From positions 1,426,001 through 1,490,000 of the forward strand of contig NZ_WMEU01000001.1 in assembly GCF_009856295.1 (NCBI RefSeq): a DNA stretch of 64,000 bases, given 5' to 3'. Positions 25,000 through 33,888 of the stretch are shown here, piece after piece (within the stretch, counting starts at the first letter, position 1; each line of letters starts with the position of its first letter). The notes under the pieces were generated by a model. The model did no database searches, was not told the DNA's origin, and was given only the letters and a program-made list of their open reading frames with translations. Origin of the DNA: Pontibacillus yanchengensis (GTDB taxonomy: Bacteria > Bacillota > Bacilli > Bacillales > BH030062). The translations under genes and the position numbers were made by a program.

Positions 25000-25953
25000 C
25001 TAATAACCTTGTTGGACATTTACAATATAGTTCATCTCAGTCTTCTTTATAAAAGCTTTCATGTTACCTTCAAACTGCTCAATACAGCGGTCAAGATATA
25101 GCGGGGACTTTGCTGCTACATGAGGAGTCACCATTACGTTTGGTAGATACCAATATGGATGCTCAAAAGGTAGAGGCTCTTTATCAAATACATCTAAAAT
25201 TGCATGTCCAATTTTTTTATGTTCCAAGGCATCAATTAGAGCGTTATCGTCTATTAAAGGACCTCTTCCAATATTGATTAAGCACGAGGATTCCTTCATA
25301 ATGCTTAATTCTTCATAGCCAATACAATATTTTGTGTCATCTGTAATCGGCATTAATAAAATAACGACGTCACTTTCGGCCAACGGTTTATATCGCTCAT
25401 GTAATTGATACATCTCATCAAAAGGCTCTTTCTTCACTCCGCTTGTATTCACTCCAGCTACATGTAGTCCTAACGCTTTCAAAGCTCTTGCGATATCCAC
25501 TCCTATCGTTCCCGCTCCAAAAATCGTCACCGACTTTCGATGAATCTCTTCAAATTGAGCTGTTTCATCCCAATAACGCTTTTTCTGTAGCTGTTCAAAA
25601 AAGGATAGGTTACCTACTGAATAAAACAACATACTTAACACATATTCCGTCATGGGAATACCATGGATGCCTTTCATGTTCGTCAATTGAATAGAGCGAT
25701 CCTTAATTGCTCCAAGAGGTAACTGTTCTACTCCTGCTTGGAAAATTTGAATCCACAAAAGATTCGGCATGTGCTCAAGCCATTTTTCGGTAACATCCTC
25801 TCCATATGTAATCCAAATCTGAACATCCTGATAAAGGATGGTTGCTATTTCATCAGGGGATGCGACATGATACACCGACATACCTTGAGGCAAATATGTA
25901 GAAATGGTTGCTAGTTGATCTGGTGTAAGATCTTGGATGGATATAAGTAACAT
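25000..25953 (-). CDS. D-2-hydroxyacid dehydrogenase family protein
   Basis: The 317-residue protein has the family's NAD-binding motif 'TIFGAGTIGVDIARAL' (about residues 142-157), 'LINIGRGPLID' with the catalytic Arg region, and 'ILDVFDKEPLP...VTPHVA' with the Glu-His pair. It reduces a 2-oxoacid or oxidises a D-2-hydroxyacid with NAD(P); the actual substrate is not known. It is the first gene of a three-gene operon with the aldolase-like gene and the second OpuAC. The start ATG is preceded by AGGAGG. Confidence 0.85.
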   Translation of the reverse strand: MLLISIQDLTPDQLATISTYLPQGMSVYHVASPDEIATILYQDVQIWITYGEDVTEKWLEHMPNLLWIQIFQAGVEQLPLGAIKDRSIQLTNMKGIHGIPMTEYVLSMLFYSVGNLSFFEQLQKKRYWDETAQFEEIHRKSVTIFGAGTIGVDIARALKALGLHVAGVNTSGVKKEPFDEMYQLHERYKPLAESDVVILLMPITDDTKYCIGYEELSIMKESSCLINIGRGPLIDDNALIDALEHKKIGHAILDVFDKEPLPFEHPYWYLPNVMVTPHVAAKSPLYLDRCIEQFEGNMKAFIKKTEMNYIVNVQQGY

Positions 25954-25994
25954 TTCTTACTCCTCCTACTCTTCAGTTAACGGCAACGATTTTA

Positions 25995-26024
25995 ATTGTA
26001 TATAAAATAGCCACCACAACTCAA
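25995..26024 (-). promoter_or_regulatory. Candidate promoter of the hydroxyacid dehydrogenase operon
   Basis: TTGAGT (26019-26024), 18-nt spacer, TACAAT (25995-26000) on the minus strand, about 40 bp before the ATG. Confidence 0.4.
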
Positions 26025-26154
26025 AAGACGCCTAGTCTGAAAAATGAGAGTATTCGTTCAAATTCTTTCAATAAGTCAAACTATCTTTCATCGTTATGGG
26101 TTCTTCTCGTTTCTCAATAGAATCCTTCTTCATAATCAGTTTTTGCTAAAATAA

Positions 26155-26183
26155 AAGGAAAGGACTTCCAATTGGAAGTCCTC
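26155..26183 (-). terminator. Terminator of helD
   Basis: Perfect stem AGGACTTCC / GGAAGTCCT (loop AATT), followed by TTTCCTTTT on the minus strand. Confidence 0.8.
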
Positions 26184-26190
26184 GTTACGT

Positions 26191-28467
26191 CTATTTCATA
26201 TATTTCGTGTCTTCAATGTAATCTAATAGAAAATCACTTGAGTGTTCCCCATAGAAGGAAAGACAATGCAAAGGACGAGTCATAGCTACATAGAGCAATT
26301 TCATATCAAGCTCATTGTAATGATAGACCTCATCAATACTCACTAAAGAAACACAGTCAAACTCCAATCCTTTCGACAAATAAATAGGTAAAATTATAAT
26401 CTGATCTGATTCCATCTCATCCTCTTCCCCTAATAATTGAATGTTATTAGGAAAAAAAGGCTGTAAATGATCATAGATAAGCTGGCATTCTTGTTTGGAT
26501 TTTCCTATAAAAGCAAAAGTGTTCATCCCTTTACTATGAAGTGATTGATACCTCTCGACTAACTGCATTTCCCACCCTTTTTGTTTAGTGGAAAAGAATA
26601 CTGGCTTTTCGCCATGCCTTACTACTGGTTCTGCTTTCGGGAGGGGTTCAGTCATATGATCAAGTAACTCATTTGCTACACTCATAATGTCAATTGTCGT
26701 TCGATATGTTTTCTGTAGCGTTAAGTAGTTGGGTGATGTGAAGAGCTTTTTTTGTAGTATATCCCAAGATGGTAGACCTCTATAGTGATAGATACCTTGA
26801 GCTAGATCTCCTACTATCGTAAATAACTCTGTATTTAGGGATCGACGTAAACTAACAAATTCCATTACGGAATAATCTTGCGCTTCGTCCATGACTACCT
26901 TTTTTGCTTTAAAATCAGATTCTATTCCATATAAGATTGCCTGTAAGTACAAAAGAGATGCTAAATCCTCAGCATCAATTGTTTTACGTTTAAGATTGGT
27001 AATAGTATGGTGCAGAAGTTTATCTTTTTGAGTTTTAGTTAAGCTTGAATCAACCACCTTTTCAAAGATAGCTTCATCTTTGTACATCCGCTTAAAATAT
27101 TGGGAAAGATTATAATTTGGGAACTTTTTCATATAGGTTGAAACTGCTTTTTTCGCTTCCTTTTCAACTTCTCGAAGTTTTTCTTCCTTTTTGTCCAATA
27201 AAAAGCTAACTCTTCTTTTCCGCTTGTCAGCATCCTTTATTCCATACAAAGCTTTGTCTAACTCATCATCATACTTTTTTGTGAGTTTCTCTACGATCAC
27301 TTTTTTCTTACGTCGAACATCACTCATTAACACCTGTCTTATTTTTTCCTTACGTTTATAGATAGGAAGGTAAGCATAATCGTCGACGAACATTCTCTTA
27401 ATCTTCTTTCCATTAACAACTCGAAAATCACCTATTGTCAGGTCCTCATCGACAAAAAACTCTTTCTTTATTACATTGACATACTGATTAAGAATGGTTT
27501 GAAAAGAAGCAGATCCCTTTAACGAGGCAACTTCTAACTTTGTATCTTCTTCGCCATCATTCTCTAGTACATTCATTAACGTTTCATGCTGAGTTCTCAC
27601 ATGGAATGGGTGGTTAGTTACTAATTTCACAAAATCGATATATGTCGTTGATCTAGCTTTATCTACACCCAATTCTGGAAGAACTTCCTTCATATAATCT
27701 ATAAATAGACGATTGGGAGCAAGAATAAGCATTTCCTCAGGATGGAAAATATCCTTTAGCGTGTACAGAAAGTAAGAAACCCGATGCAACGCTATGGTAG
27801 TTTTCCCACTTCCCGCAGCTCCTTGGACAATAATTGGCTTCCTTAAATCTGCTCGAATAACTCGGTTCTGTTCTTCTTGAATCGTTGAGACAATCTCATT
27901 TAAGCGGTGATCCGCATTTTGGGAAAGGGATTCTTGTAATAAATCATCTTTTGTGGTGATATCAATATCTCGAAAATCCTGAAGTTCCCCATCTTCTATA
28001 GTATACTGACGCTTTAAAGAGACATTTCCTTCATACGTATCTCCATGAGCTTCATAACTCACATCCCCTAATCTTCCTTCATAGTACACATTTGCAAGAG
28101 GAGATCGCCAATCTAAAATGATAGGTTGCTGGGTTTCTCGGTCAAATAACGATACTTTTCCTATGTAGAATATTTCTTCTTCTGGTTTTTCTTTTCGATG
28201 GTAATTAATGCGGGCAAAGTACGGTTTCTTTCGAAGTTTCCTGAGGTTTTCTAGTTGTTCTTTGGACATCTTCATAAAGTTGGAATGGGCGAGCATATCC
28301 TGATACTTCAAACTACTGTCCTTGAAATCTAACGCTTCCACTGTTTCTTGTTGTCGTTGTTTCAACGTTTCTTGATCTGTTTCTTGTGCGGCAATTACAG
28401 AGTCCATATACGCTTTTGTGAATGTTAATCGATCCAACTCTTCTTGATAATCTGGATGGTTTTTCAT
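26191..28467 (-). CDS. helD: RNA polymerase recycling ATPase HelD
   Basis: The 758-residue UvrD-like protein has the HelD layout: an N-terminal coiled arm (residues 1-100), Walker A QGAAGSGKTT near 215-224, 'MDEAQDYSVMEF' (motif II), 'VGDLAQGIYHYRG' (motif III) and a C-terminal 'LLYVAMTRPLHCLSFYGEH' (motif VI). The N-terminal arm and 'LDWRSPLANVYYEGRLG' separate HelD from PcrA or UvrD. HelD removes stalled RNA polymerase from nucleic acid and recycles it. AGGGGA precedes the ATG. Monocistronic. Confidence 0.93.
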   Translation of the reverse strand: MKNHPDYQEELDRLTFTKAYMDSVIAAQETDQETLKQRQQETVEALDFKDSSLKYQDMLAHSNFMKMSKEQLENLRKLRKKPYFARINYHRKEKPEEEIFYIGKVSLFDRETQQPIILDWRSPLANVYYEGRLGDVSYEAHGDTYEGNVSLKRQYTIEDGELQDFRDIDITTKDDLLQESLSQNADHRLNEIVSTIQEEQNRVIRADLRKPIIVQGAAGSGKTTIALHRVSYFLYTLKDIFHPEEMLILAPNRLFIDYMKEVLPELGVDKARSTTYIDFVKLVTNHPFHVRTQHETLMNVLENDGEEDTKLEVASLKGSASFQTILNQYVNVIKKEFFVDEDLTIGDFRVVNGKKIKRMFVDDYAYLPIYKRKEKIRQVLMSDVRRKKKVIVEKLTKKYDDELDKALYGIKDADKRKRRVSFLLDKKEEKLREVEKEAKKAVSTYMKKFPNYNLSQYFKRMYKDEAIFEKVVDSSLTKTQKDKLLHHTITNLKRKTIDAEDLASLLYLQAILYGIESDFKAKKVVMDEAQDYSVMEFVSLRRSLNTELFTIVGDLAQGIYHYRGLPSWDILQKKLFTSPNYLTLQKTYRTTIDIMSVANELLDHMTEPLPKAEPVVRHGEKPVFFSTKQKGWEMQLVERYQSLHSKGMNTFAFIGKSKQECQLIYDHLQPFFPNNIQLLGEEDEMESDQIIILPIYLSKGLEFDCVSLVSIDEVYHYNELDMKLLYVAMTRPLHCLSFYGEHSSDFLLDYIEDTKYMK

Positions 28468-28647
28468 CTAGTCATTCCCCTTTCTCTTATAGAATGAATG
28501 ACGAGTCATAAACCCCTTTACAGATAGTACATATAGTCTTTCAAAGCAATGTAACTACTCTACCATAATTTGTTTATCATGACCAGAAATCTTGCGATGC
28601 GACAAATCTTTGTCTAGTTAAAAGCCATGTTCAATATCTATTTATAC

Positions 28648-28677
28648 AAAAAGGAAACCACTATACCAGTCGTTTCC
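28648..28677 (-). terminator. Terminator of the zinc-ribbon membrane protein gene
   Basis: Stem GGAAACNAC...GTNGTTTCC with T-tract on the minus strand. Confidence 0.7.
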
Positions 28678-28684
28678 CTCTTGT

Positions 28685-29032
28685 TTACTTATTTTGTTTT
28701 TGTAAATCTGGTACCTTACTTTCAAACAAAAAATAAGATAACACTCTTAAAACGATTGGGTATAAACTTAGTACACCAATTAAATTCCCAATTTCCCCTA
28801 ACACATCAGTGAACGCCATTACTCCAGCTAACAGAAGCATCAACACTACCGAAATCGTTCCTGATGGACCATTTAAAGGCTTCCATGTTTTTGTAACCGC
28901 AATCGTTTCTTCCTCTACTTTTCCGAAACAACGCCAATGATAAGGCTGAATACGAAAATAATTCGTTGCGGTTACCAACTCATCTCGATCCTTTATTTCT
29001 TTACCACAATATCGACAATAGATAGAACTCAT
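28685..29032 (-). CDS. Small zinc-ribbon membrane protein, function unknown
   Basis: The 115-residue protein starts MSSIYCRYCGKEIKDRDELV. CRYC and a later H..C (YHWRCFGK) form a likely zinc-binding knuckle in the first 45 residues. Two hydrophobic segments follow at about 55-75 and 80-105. AAGGATG 6 nt before the ATG at 29030-29032 is used rather than the ATG seven codons upstream. I do not recognise a named family. Confidence 0.65.
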   Translation of the reverse strand: MSSIYCRYCGKEIKDRDELVTATNYFRIQPYHWRCFGKVEEETIAVTKTWKPLNGPSGTISVVLMLLLAGVMAFTDVLGEIGNLIGVLSLYPIVLRVLSYFLFESKVPDLQKQNK

Positions 29033-29156
29033 TGAACCATCCTTACTCCACAATCTATTATCCTTTTATTATAATAGAAAACTAAAAATACGCAATTCAC
29101 AATTCATAGCACCATTTCTGTATTAAAACATACGAGCTTTATTCCGTTATAGAGGC

Positions 29157-29470
29157 ATAATGTGGAATTTTGCGAGCAGATTTTCGAAAATTGGAGCGAC
29201 TTTCTGAATATAGGAGCGACCGTCCCGATTTCCCTGCCCATGTTTCCGTCCATCCCATCAAAAGAAAAGGTGGCATGGGAACAAGGAGACTCCCGCCGGA
29301 GAAAGAGGTAGGCAAGGTCCCCTAAGGGCGTTTTTCCCCGAAGGTAGCTTGCCAGCTCGCCGGCAGGACGCGAGTTGTTCCACGGCCACCTTTATTCTTA
29401 TTAACGTATCGGAAACATCCCGCTTAATAAAGGTATTTATCTCCAATCCAAGTCTTCAACATAATGGGAC
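29157..29470 (+). repeat. R2 repeat copy C (short, about 310 bp)
   Basis: It has one hairpin module only (AAAAGGTGGCATGGGAACAA ... GTTGTTCCACGGCCACCTTT). The right end matches the R2 terminus (CCAAGTCTTCAACATAATGG); the left end matches only over about 12 bp (ATAATGTGGAAT). Its ends have the orientation of copy B while its hairpin core reads like copy A. It carries two GGAGCGAC repeats near 29195-29225 not seen in other copies. It fills the gap between the zinc-ribbon gene and murG-like gene. Confidence 0.7.
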
Positions 29471-29481
29471 TATTACAGAAT

Positions 29482-29513
29482 AAAAAAGGAAGCCTGTTGC
29501 TTTAGGCTTCCTT
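29482..29513 (-). terminator. Terminator overlapping the end of the murG-like gene
   Basis: Stem AAGGAAGCCT / AGGCTTCCTT with an 8-nt loop, then six T. The 5' arm includes the last codons and stop of the gene. Confidence 0.85.
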
Positions 29514-30566
29514 GATCATCTTAATAATCTTATCTTTTGCTTGTTCGCTCTTATAGTTTTCCATACTTGATAGTATTTGTTCTTTTTCCTGTTGTAGGTG
29601 CTGTAATTCCTCTAACAAACGACCACTGTCTAGCTCTTCCTCTTCCACCATTCTAGCGTATCCTTGTTTAACAAAGGAGTTTGCATTTAGGATTTGGTCT
29701 CCTCGACTTGCGTGGCGGGAGAGGGGAATGAGCAGCATTGGCTTTTTCAGTGCTAGGAATTCAAATATGGAATTTGACCCTGCTCTTGATACGATATAAT
29801 CGGTAATGGCAAACAAGTCATTGAGTTCTTCATTGACATACTCATATTGTACATAACCTGGTTTTTCTAAAGACTCATCTTTATTTCCGTCTCCACATAA
29901 ATGAACTACCTGAAATTGTTCAAGTAACTGAGTAAGATTATTTCGAATAGAATCATTAATTTTCTTAGAACCAGAGCTACCACCCATAACAAGAATAATT
30001 GGTTTGCTTTTCGTGAAGTTCGTCATGTTAAGGCCCTTTTGTCTACTACCTTGAAAAAGCTCGTCACGTACAACCGCTCCAACCCATTCAGCTTTACTCT
30101 CAGGCAAATATTGATTGGTTTCCGGAAAAGTTGTTAGCACTTTTTTAGCAAATCGCATTGCCAACTTATTCGCTAAGCCAGGTGTGTAATCAGATTCATG
30201 AATAACCGACGGAACGCGGTTCAGCTTAGCAGCAGCAACTACAGGTACTGATACAAATCCACCTTTTGAGAACACAACTTGTGGCTTTCGCTTACGAATA
30301 ATGTTATAAGCCTGCCCGGTACCTTTTAACACACGAAACGGGTCTTTAAAGTTTTCTTTAGAAAAATACCTTCTAAGTTTTCCTGTCGATATCGAATGGT
30401 ATGTGACACCCTCTAGATTACTAATTAGCTTCTTTTCAATACCATTCTCCGAACCAATATAATCGATTTCCCATCCATCTTTTTGAAAAGCAGGGATTAA
30501 AGCAAGATTGACGATGACATGCCCTGCTGTCCCGCCTCCAGTAAATAAAATACGTTTTGATGTCAT
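29502..30566 (-). CDS. MurG-type UDP-GlcNAc transferase (orphan paralogue)
   Basis: The 354-residue GT-B glycosyltransferase matches MurG, which adds GlcNAc to undecaprenyl-PP-MurNAc-pentapeptide. 'ILFTGGGTAGHVIVNLALIP' is the N-terminal G-loop; 'SKGGFVSVPVVAAAKLNRVP' and 'HESDYTPGLANKL' are conserved; 'VMGGSSGSKKIN' and 'DYIVSRAGSNSIFEFLALKKP' (split: DYIVSRAGSNS, IFEFLALKKP) form the nucleotide-sugar site. It stands alone rather than in the division/cell-wall cluster, as with the second MurG of some Bacillus species. AAGGACG precedes the ATG. Whether it is a second MurG or has another acceptor is open. Confidence 0.85.
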   Translation of the reverse strand: MTSKRILFTGGGTAGHVIVNLALIPAFQKDGWEIDYIGSENGIEKKLISNLEGVTYHSISTGKLRRYFSKENFKDPFRVLKGTGQAYNIIRKRKPQVVFSKGGFVSVPVVAAAKLNRVPSVIHESDYTPGLANKLAMRFAKKVLTTFPETNQYLPESKAEWVGAVVRDELFQGSRQKGLNMTNFTKSKPIILVMGGSSGSKKINDSIRNNLTQLLEQFQVVHLCGDGNKDESLEKPGYVQYEYVNEELNDLFAITDYIVSRAGSNSIFEFLALKKPMLLIPLSRHASRGDQILNANSFVKQGYARMVEEEELDSGRLLEELQHLQQEKEQILSSMENYKSEQAKDKIIKMIKEA

Positions 30567-30617
30567 ATATGTCGTCCTTTCTATTTGGTCAGCTTTTTAT
30601 GTAGAGGGAAGTAAATA

Positions 30618-30626
30618 TGCTATAAT
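30618..30626 (+). promoter_or_regulatory. Extended -10 promoter of the MATE gene
   Basis: TGCTATAAT with no good -35; about 44 bp upstream of the start codon. Confidence 0.5.
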
Positions 30627-30669
30627 CCCCTTAACTGTATAAGTAACTGATATGAAAAGGAAGAGGCTG

Positions 30670-32049
30670 ATGTTTCCAACAGATACGCTGAAAGACAAAA
30701 GTAAATTATTTTTACAAATCCTCATCCCTATCTTAATTACTCAATTAGGTATGTATTCCATGAACTTTTTTGACACTGTCATGGCCGGTAAGGCCGGAGC
30801 GAACGATTTAGCCGGCGTTGCTATTGGTTCTAGCTTATGGGTCCCCATCTTCACGGGTATTAATGGTGTACTACTAGCACTATCTCCTATCGTAGCACAA
30901 TTAGTAGGTAGCAATAAAAAAGAAAATATTCCATCAGCCGTCAGACAAGGTATCTATTTATCCATCGTATTAGCAATTATCGTATTTATAATCGGATATT
31001 TTTTATTGGATCCTATTTTGATGAGTATGTCACTAGACTCAAATGTAAGCTACATAGCGAAATATTACCTAGTTGCGTTAAGCACTGGGATTATCCCACT
31101 TTTTATGTATAATGCCGTTCGTTGTTTTTTTGATGCACTAGGTCAAACAAGAATCACCATGTTTATTACACTTATTGCATTACCAGTAAACATTCTTTTT
31201 AACTATGTGCTCATTTTTGGTAAATGGGGATTTCCTCCATTAGGTGGTATTGGCGCTGGGCTAGCCTCGTCTCTAACTTACTGGATTTCGTTTGTTATCT
31301 CATTACTTATCTTATCCAAAGTTCGCCCCTTCTCCCTATACGAAATTCATAAGCATCTTGAAATACCTTCACTACTTGCATGGTGGGAACAACTCAAGAT
31401 AGGCGTGCCTATTGGATTTGCTATATTCTTTGAGGTTAGTATATTTGCTGCCGTTACTTTATTTATGAGTACATATAGTACATTTACTATTGCTGCACAC
31501 CAGGCGGCCATCAACTTTGCCTCGTTTTTATACATGATTCCTCTCAGCATATCAATGGCATTAACGATTGCAATCGGTTTCGAGGTTGGTGCAAGACGAA
31601 TGAAAGATGCCAAACAATATAGTTATTTGGGAATCTCCATCGCTGTAGCTATGTCCGTTATTTGTGGAGCAGCCATTTATATTTTTGATGATCCTGTTGC
31701 AAACTTATATAGCTCTAATCCAGAAGTGATTAACATGACCAAACACTTCCTATTCTACGCTATCTTCTTCCAGTTATCTGATGCCTTTGGTGCTCCTATT
31801 CAAGGTGCTTTGAGAGGGTATAAGGATGTAAATATAACCCTTCTCATGGCTTTCATCTCGTATTGGATCATAGGACTTCCAAGTGGGTATGTACTTGCCA
31901 CGTTCACCTTTTTGGGACCAGCAGGATATTGGGTAGGATTAATTACAGGGTTAGCAGTTGGTGCCATTGCACTTCTGACACGTTTAGTTCGTTTGCAGAA
32001 ACAATCCCTAAATCATCCACAATTGTTTACAACCGAAGCAAAAGAGTAA
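30670..32049 (+). CDS. MATE family efflux transporter
   Basis: The 459-residue protein has twelve hydrophobic segments in two related halves. 'ILITQLGMYSMNFFDTVMAG' at the N-terminus and 'GIPLFMYNAVRCFFDALGQT' (as IIPLFMYNAVRCFFDALGQT) are typical of NorM/YojI-type MATE pumps, which exchange cationic drugs for Na+ or H+. The frame begins six codons earlier, but AAGGAAG sits 6 nt before the ATG at 30670, which is chosen. Convergent with the aldehyde dehydrogenase and sharing a terminator. Confidence 0.9.
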   Translation: MFPTDTLKDKSKLFLQILIPILITQLGMYSMNFFDTVMAGKAGANDLAGVAIGSSLWVPIFTGINGVLLALSPIVAQLVGSNKKENIPSAVRQGIYLSIVLAIIVFIIGYFLLDPILMSMSLDSNVSYIAKYYLVALSTGIIPLFMYNAVRCFFDALGQTRITMFITLIALPVNILFNYVLIFGKWGFPPLGGIGAGLASSLTYWISFVISLLILSKVRPFSLYEIHKHLEIPSLLAWWEQLKIGVPIGFAIFFEVSIFAAVTLFMSTYSTFTIAAHQAAINFASFLYMIPLSISMALTIAIGFEVGARRMKDAKQYSYLGISIAVAMSVICGAAIYIFDDPVANLYSSNPEVINMTKHFLFYAIFFQLSDAFGAPIQGALRGYKDVNITLLMAFISYWIIGLPSGYVLATFTFLGPAGYWVGLITGLAVGAIALLTRLVRLQKQSLNHPQLFTTEAKE

Positions 32050-32118
32050 ATACGTTTGTCGAACCATATTCCAAGAGACTATTTCCTTGGAAATATTGTA
32101 GAATGTTCAACGTATATT

Positions 32119-32156
32119 AAAAAGATCCTGACGGAATACGTCAGGATCTTTTTCCT
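32119..32156. terminator. Bidirectional terminator between MATE and aldehyde dehydrogenase genes
   Basis: Stem AAAGATCCTGACG / CGTCAGGATCTTT with a 5-nt loop, A-run on one side and T-run on the other. Confidence 0.9.
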
Positions 32157-32174
32157 TTCCCCTTCAACTTACCT

Positions 32175-33602
32175 TTATTGTTTAAGATTCATCACAACTA
32201 AACGTTCTTCTGTCATATCATTTATTGTATATTTTGGTCCTTCTTTTCCCCAACCACTATTTTTCACTCCACCGTAAGGCATTAAATCAACACGGTATTG
32301 GGAAGCGTCATTAATCATAAATCCACCAACTTCGACTTTTCGAGCAGCCTTAAAGGCCCGGTCTATATCATTTGTGAAGATACCCCCCTGTAGACCATAA
32401 TCAGATTTATTTACTTCACTTATACACTGATCTAAGTCCGAGAAAGTCATCAGGGTTACAATTGGGGCAAATACCTCTTCTGATACCACTTTCATTGTAT
32501 GTTCTACATTCGCAACAATGGTCGGTTCTAATATAGCACCTTTCCTCTTACCTCCATGGATAACATCTGCACCTTGACCTTTTGCTTCTTGAAGCCACTC
32601 TTCGGCTCCTTCAGCTTCTTTTTCTCCTATCATAGGTCCTACATCCGTTTGATCATCAAAAGGATCGCCTACTTTTAATTCTTCTGTAGCTTCAATAAAT
32701 TTCTTTTGAAAAGTTTTCTGAATATCTTCATGGACATAAATACGTTGTACAGATATGCAAACTTGTCCAGCATAGGCAAAACTTTTTTGTGCTAACGTGG
32801 TAGCTGCTTGTTCAACATCTGCTTCCCGATCAACAATAACAGGAGAATTATTACCTAACTCTAATGTAAGTTTATTTAATCCTGTGTTTTGTTTAAGTTT
32901 CAGACCAACTTCAGCACTACCTGTAAATGTATAGTAATTAATCCGTTCGTCTTCCATCATTTGATTTCCGACAGTAGAGCCTGATCCCACTACTACATTC
33001 AAGAAACCTTCTGGTAATCCAGCCTCTTCAAACAATTCTGCTAACTTCAAAGAAGATACAGGCGTTGCACTGGCTGGTTTTAGAACAACGGCATTACCAG
33101 CTGCAATGGCAGGAGCGATTTTATGAGCAACAAGGTTCACAGGGAAATTAAAGGGGCTAATCGCCCCGACAACCCCTACTGGTACTCGCATCGTGAAAGC
33201 CATACGATTTTCTGATCCAGGTGCTGCTTCAACAGGGACACCTTCACCAGTAATGCGCTTCGCTTCTTCAGCAGACAATTCAAATGTTTGTGTAGCACGA
33301 TCAATCTCTGTACGCGCTTGCTTAATCGGCTTACCTGCTTCATTAGTAATGACCTGAGCTAAATCTTCTTTGTGTGCTTGGAGAAGTTCACTTACTCTAA
33401 GTAATGTTTTATATCGTTGATATGGAGGGAATTCTTTGTTTGCAAAAGCTACTTCAGCATCATGAATAGCATTCTCAACCTCATTATCTCCAGCTTTCGA
33501 TACGGTAGCAAAAACATCGCCATCATATTTATTGACTACTTCATTCATTTGTTGAGTCTGAATCCATTTTCCATTTATAAATAAACCGTAATGTTCGGAC
33601 AT
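32175..33602 (-). CDS. NAD(P)-dependent aldehyde dehydrogenase
   Basis: The 475-residue protein has the ALDH catalytic residues: Asn152 (FNFP), Glu248 (LELG) and Cys282 (GQVCIS), plus 'GSAEVG' of the coenzyme site. Reading 'GNNSP' rather than GGN after Glu248 is a minor variation. The open frame continues 63 codons upstream, but that part lies in the R1 repeat copy c and has no family match; AAAGGAGTG before the ATG at 33600-33602 fixes the start. Substrate unknown; the sequence is of the succinate-semialdehyde/lactaldehyde dehydrogenase type. Confidence 0.88.
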   Translation of the reverse strand: MSEHYGLFINGKWIQTQQMNEVVNKYDGDVFATVSKAGDNEVENAIHDAEVAFANKEFPPYQRYKTLLRVSELLQAHKEDLAQVITNEAGKPIKQARTEIDRATQTFELSAEEAKRITGEGVPVEAAPGSENRMAFTMRVPVGVVGAISPFNFPVNLVAHKIAPAIAAGNAVVLKPASATPVSSLKLAELFEEAGLPEGFLNVVVGSGSTVGNQMMEDERINYYTFTGSAEVGLKLKQNTGLNKLTLELGNNSPVIVDREADVEQAATTLAQKSFAYAGQVCISVQRIYVHEDIQKTFQKKFIEATEELKVGDPFDDQTDVGPMIGEKEAEGAEEWLQEAKGQGADVIHGGKRKGAILEPTIVANVEHTMKVVSEEVFAPIVTLMTFSDLDQCISEVNKSDYGLQGGIFTNDIDRAFKAARKVEVGGFMINDASQYRVDLMPYGGVKNSGWGKEGPKYTINDMTEERLVVMNLKQ

Positions 33603-33689
33603 GATTCGCACTCCTTTGTGGTAATTCTTATCTCTTGGTCTATTTCCTTTATCATCCAATTTCAAACCTTTGAATACCAAACTTTTATA

Positions 33690-33790
33690 AGAAAAGCGCA
33701 TCGCCCTGCTAGCGACGCACAAACAGCTATCCACAGGACGTGGGCGGTTCGAGGGACACGAAACTTCCTGGGCTTTGAAACTACCATGCA
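33690..33790 (+). repeat. R1 repeat copy c (truncated)
   Basis: AAAGCGCATCGCCCTGCTAG then CGACGCACAAAC, CCACAGGACGTGGG and GGTTCGAGGGACACGAAACT resemble the 5' part of the R1 family. The 3' part (TCGTAAGGAGG...GCTGGGCGCTGG) is missing. It lies immediately upstream of the aldehyde dehydrogenase. Confidence 0.5.
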
Positions 33791-33840
33791 AGAGTTACCA
33801 ACCTATACTCACTCACTGCTATAGAAAGACCTCGTATAAT

Positions 33841-33876
33841 AAAAAAACTGGAATGAGGCGATATCCTCATTCCAGT
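33841..33876 (-). terminator. Terminator of the nucleoside transporter gene
   Basis: Twelve-bp perfect stem ACTGGAATGAGG / CCTCATTCCAGT with a 6-nt loop and seven T on the minus strand. Confidence 0.9.
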
Positions 33877-33888
33877 ATCTAAAGCTTA

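Noticed and set aside
28595..28617. Spo0A or other operator at GCGACAAATCTTTGTC
   Set aside because: The half-sites fit the 0A box poorly, and the position downstream of a terminator region gives no regulatory target.
33603..33791. 63-codon N-terminal extension of the aldehyde dehydrogenase
   Set aside because: It runs through R1 copy c and lacks an RBS; the family start is at 33602.
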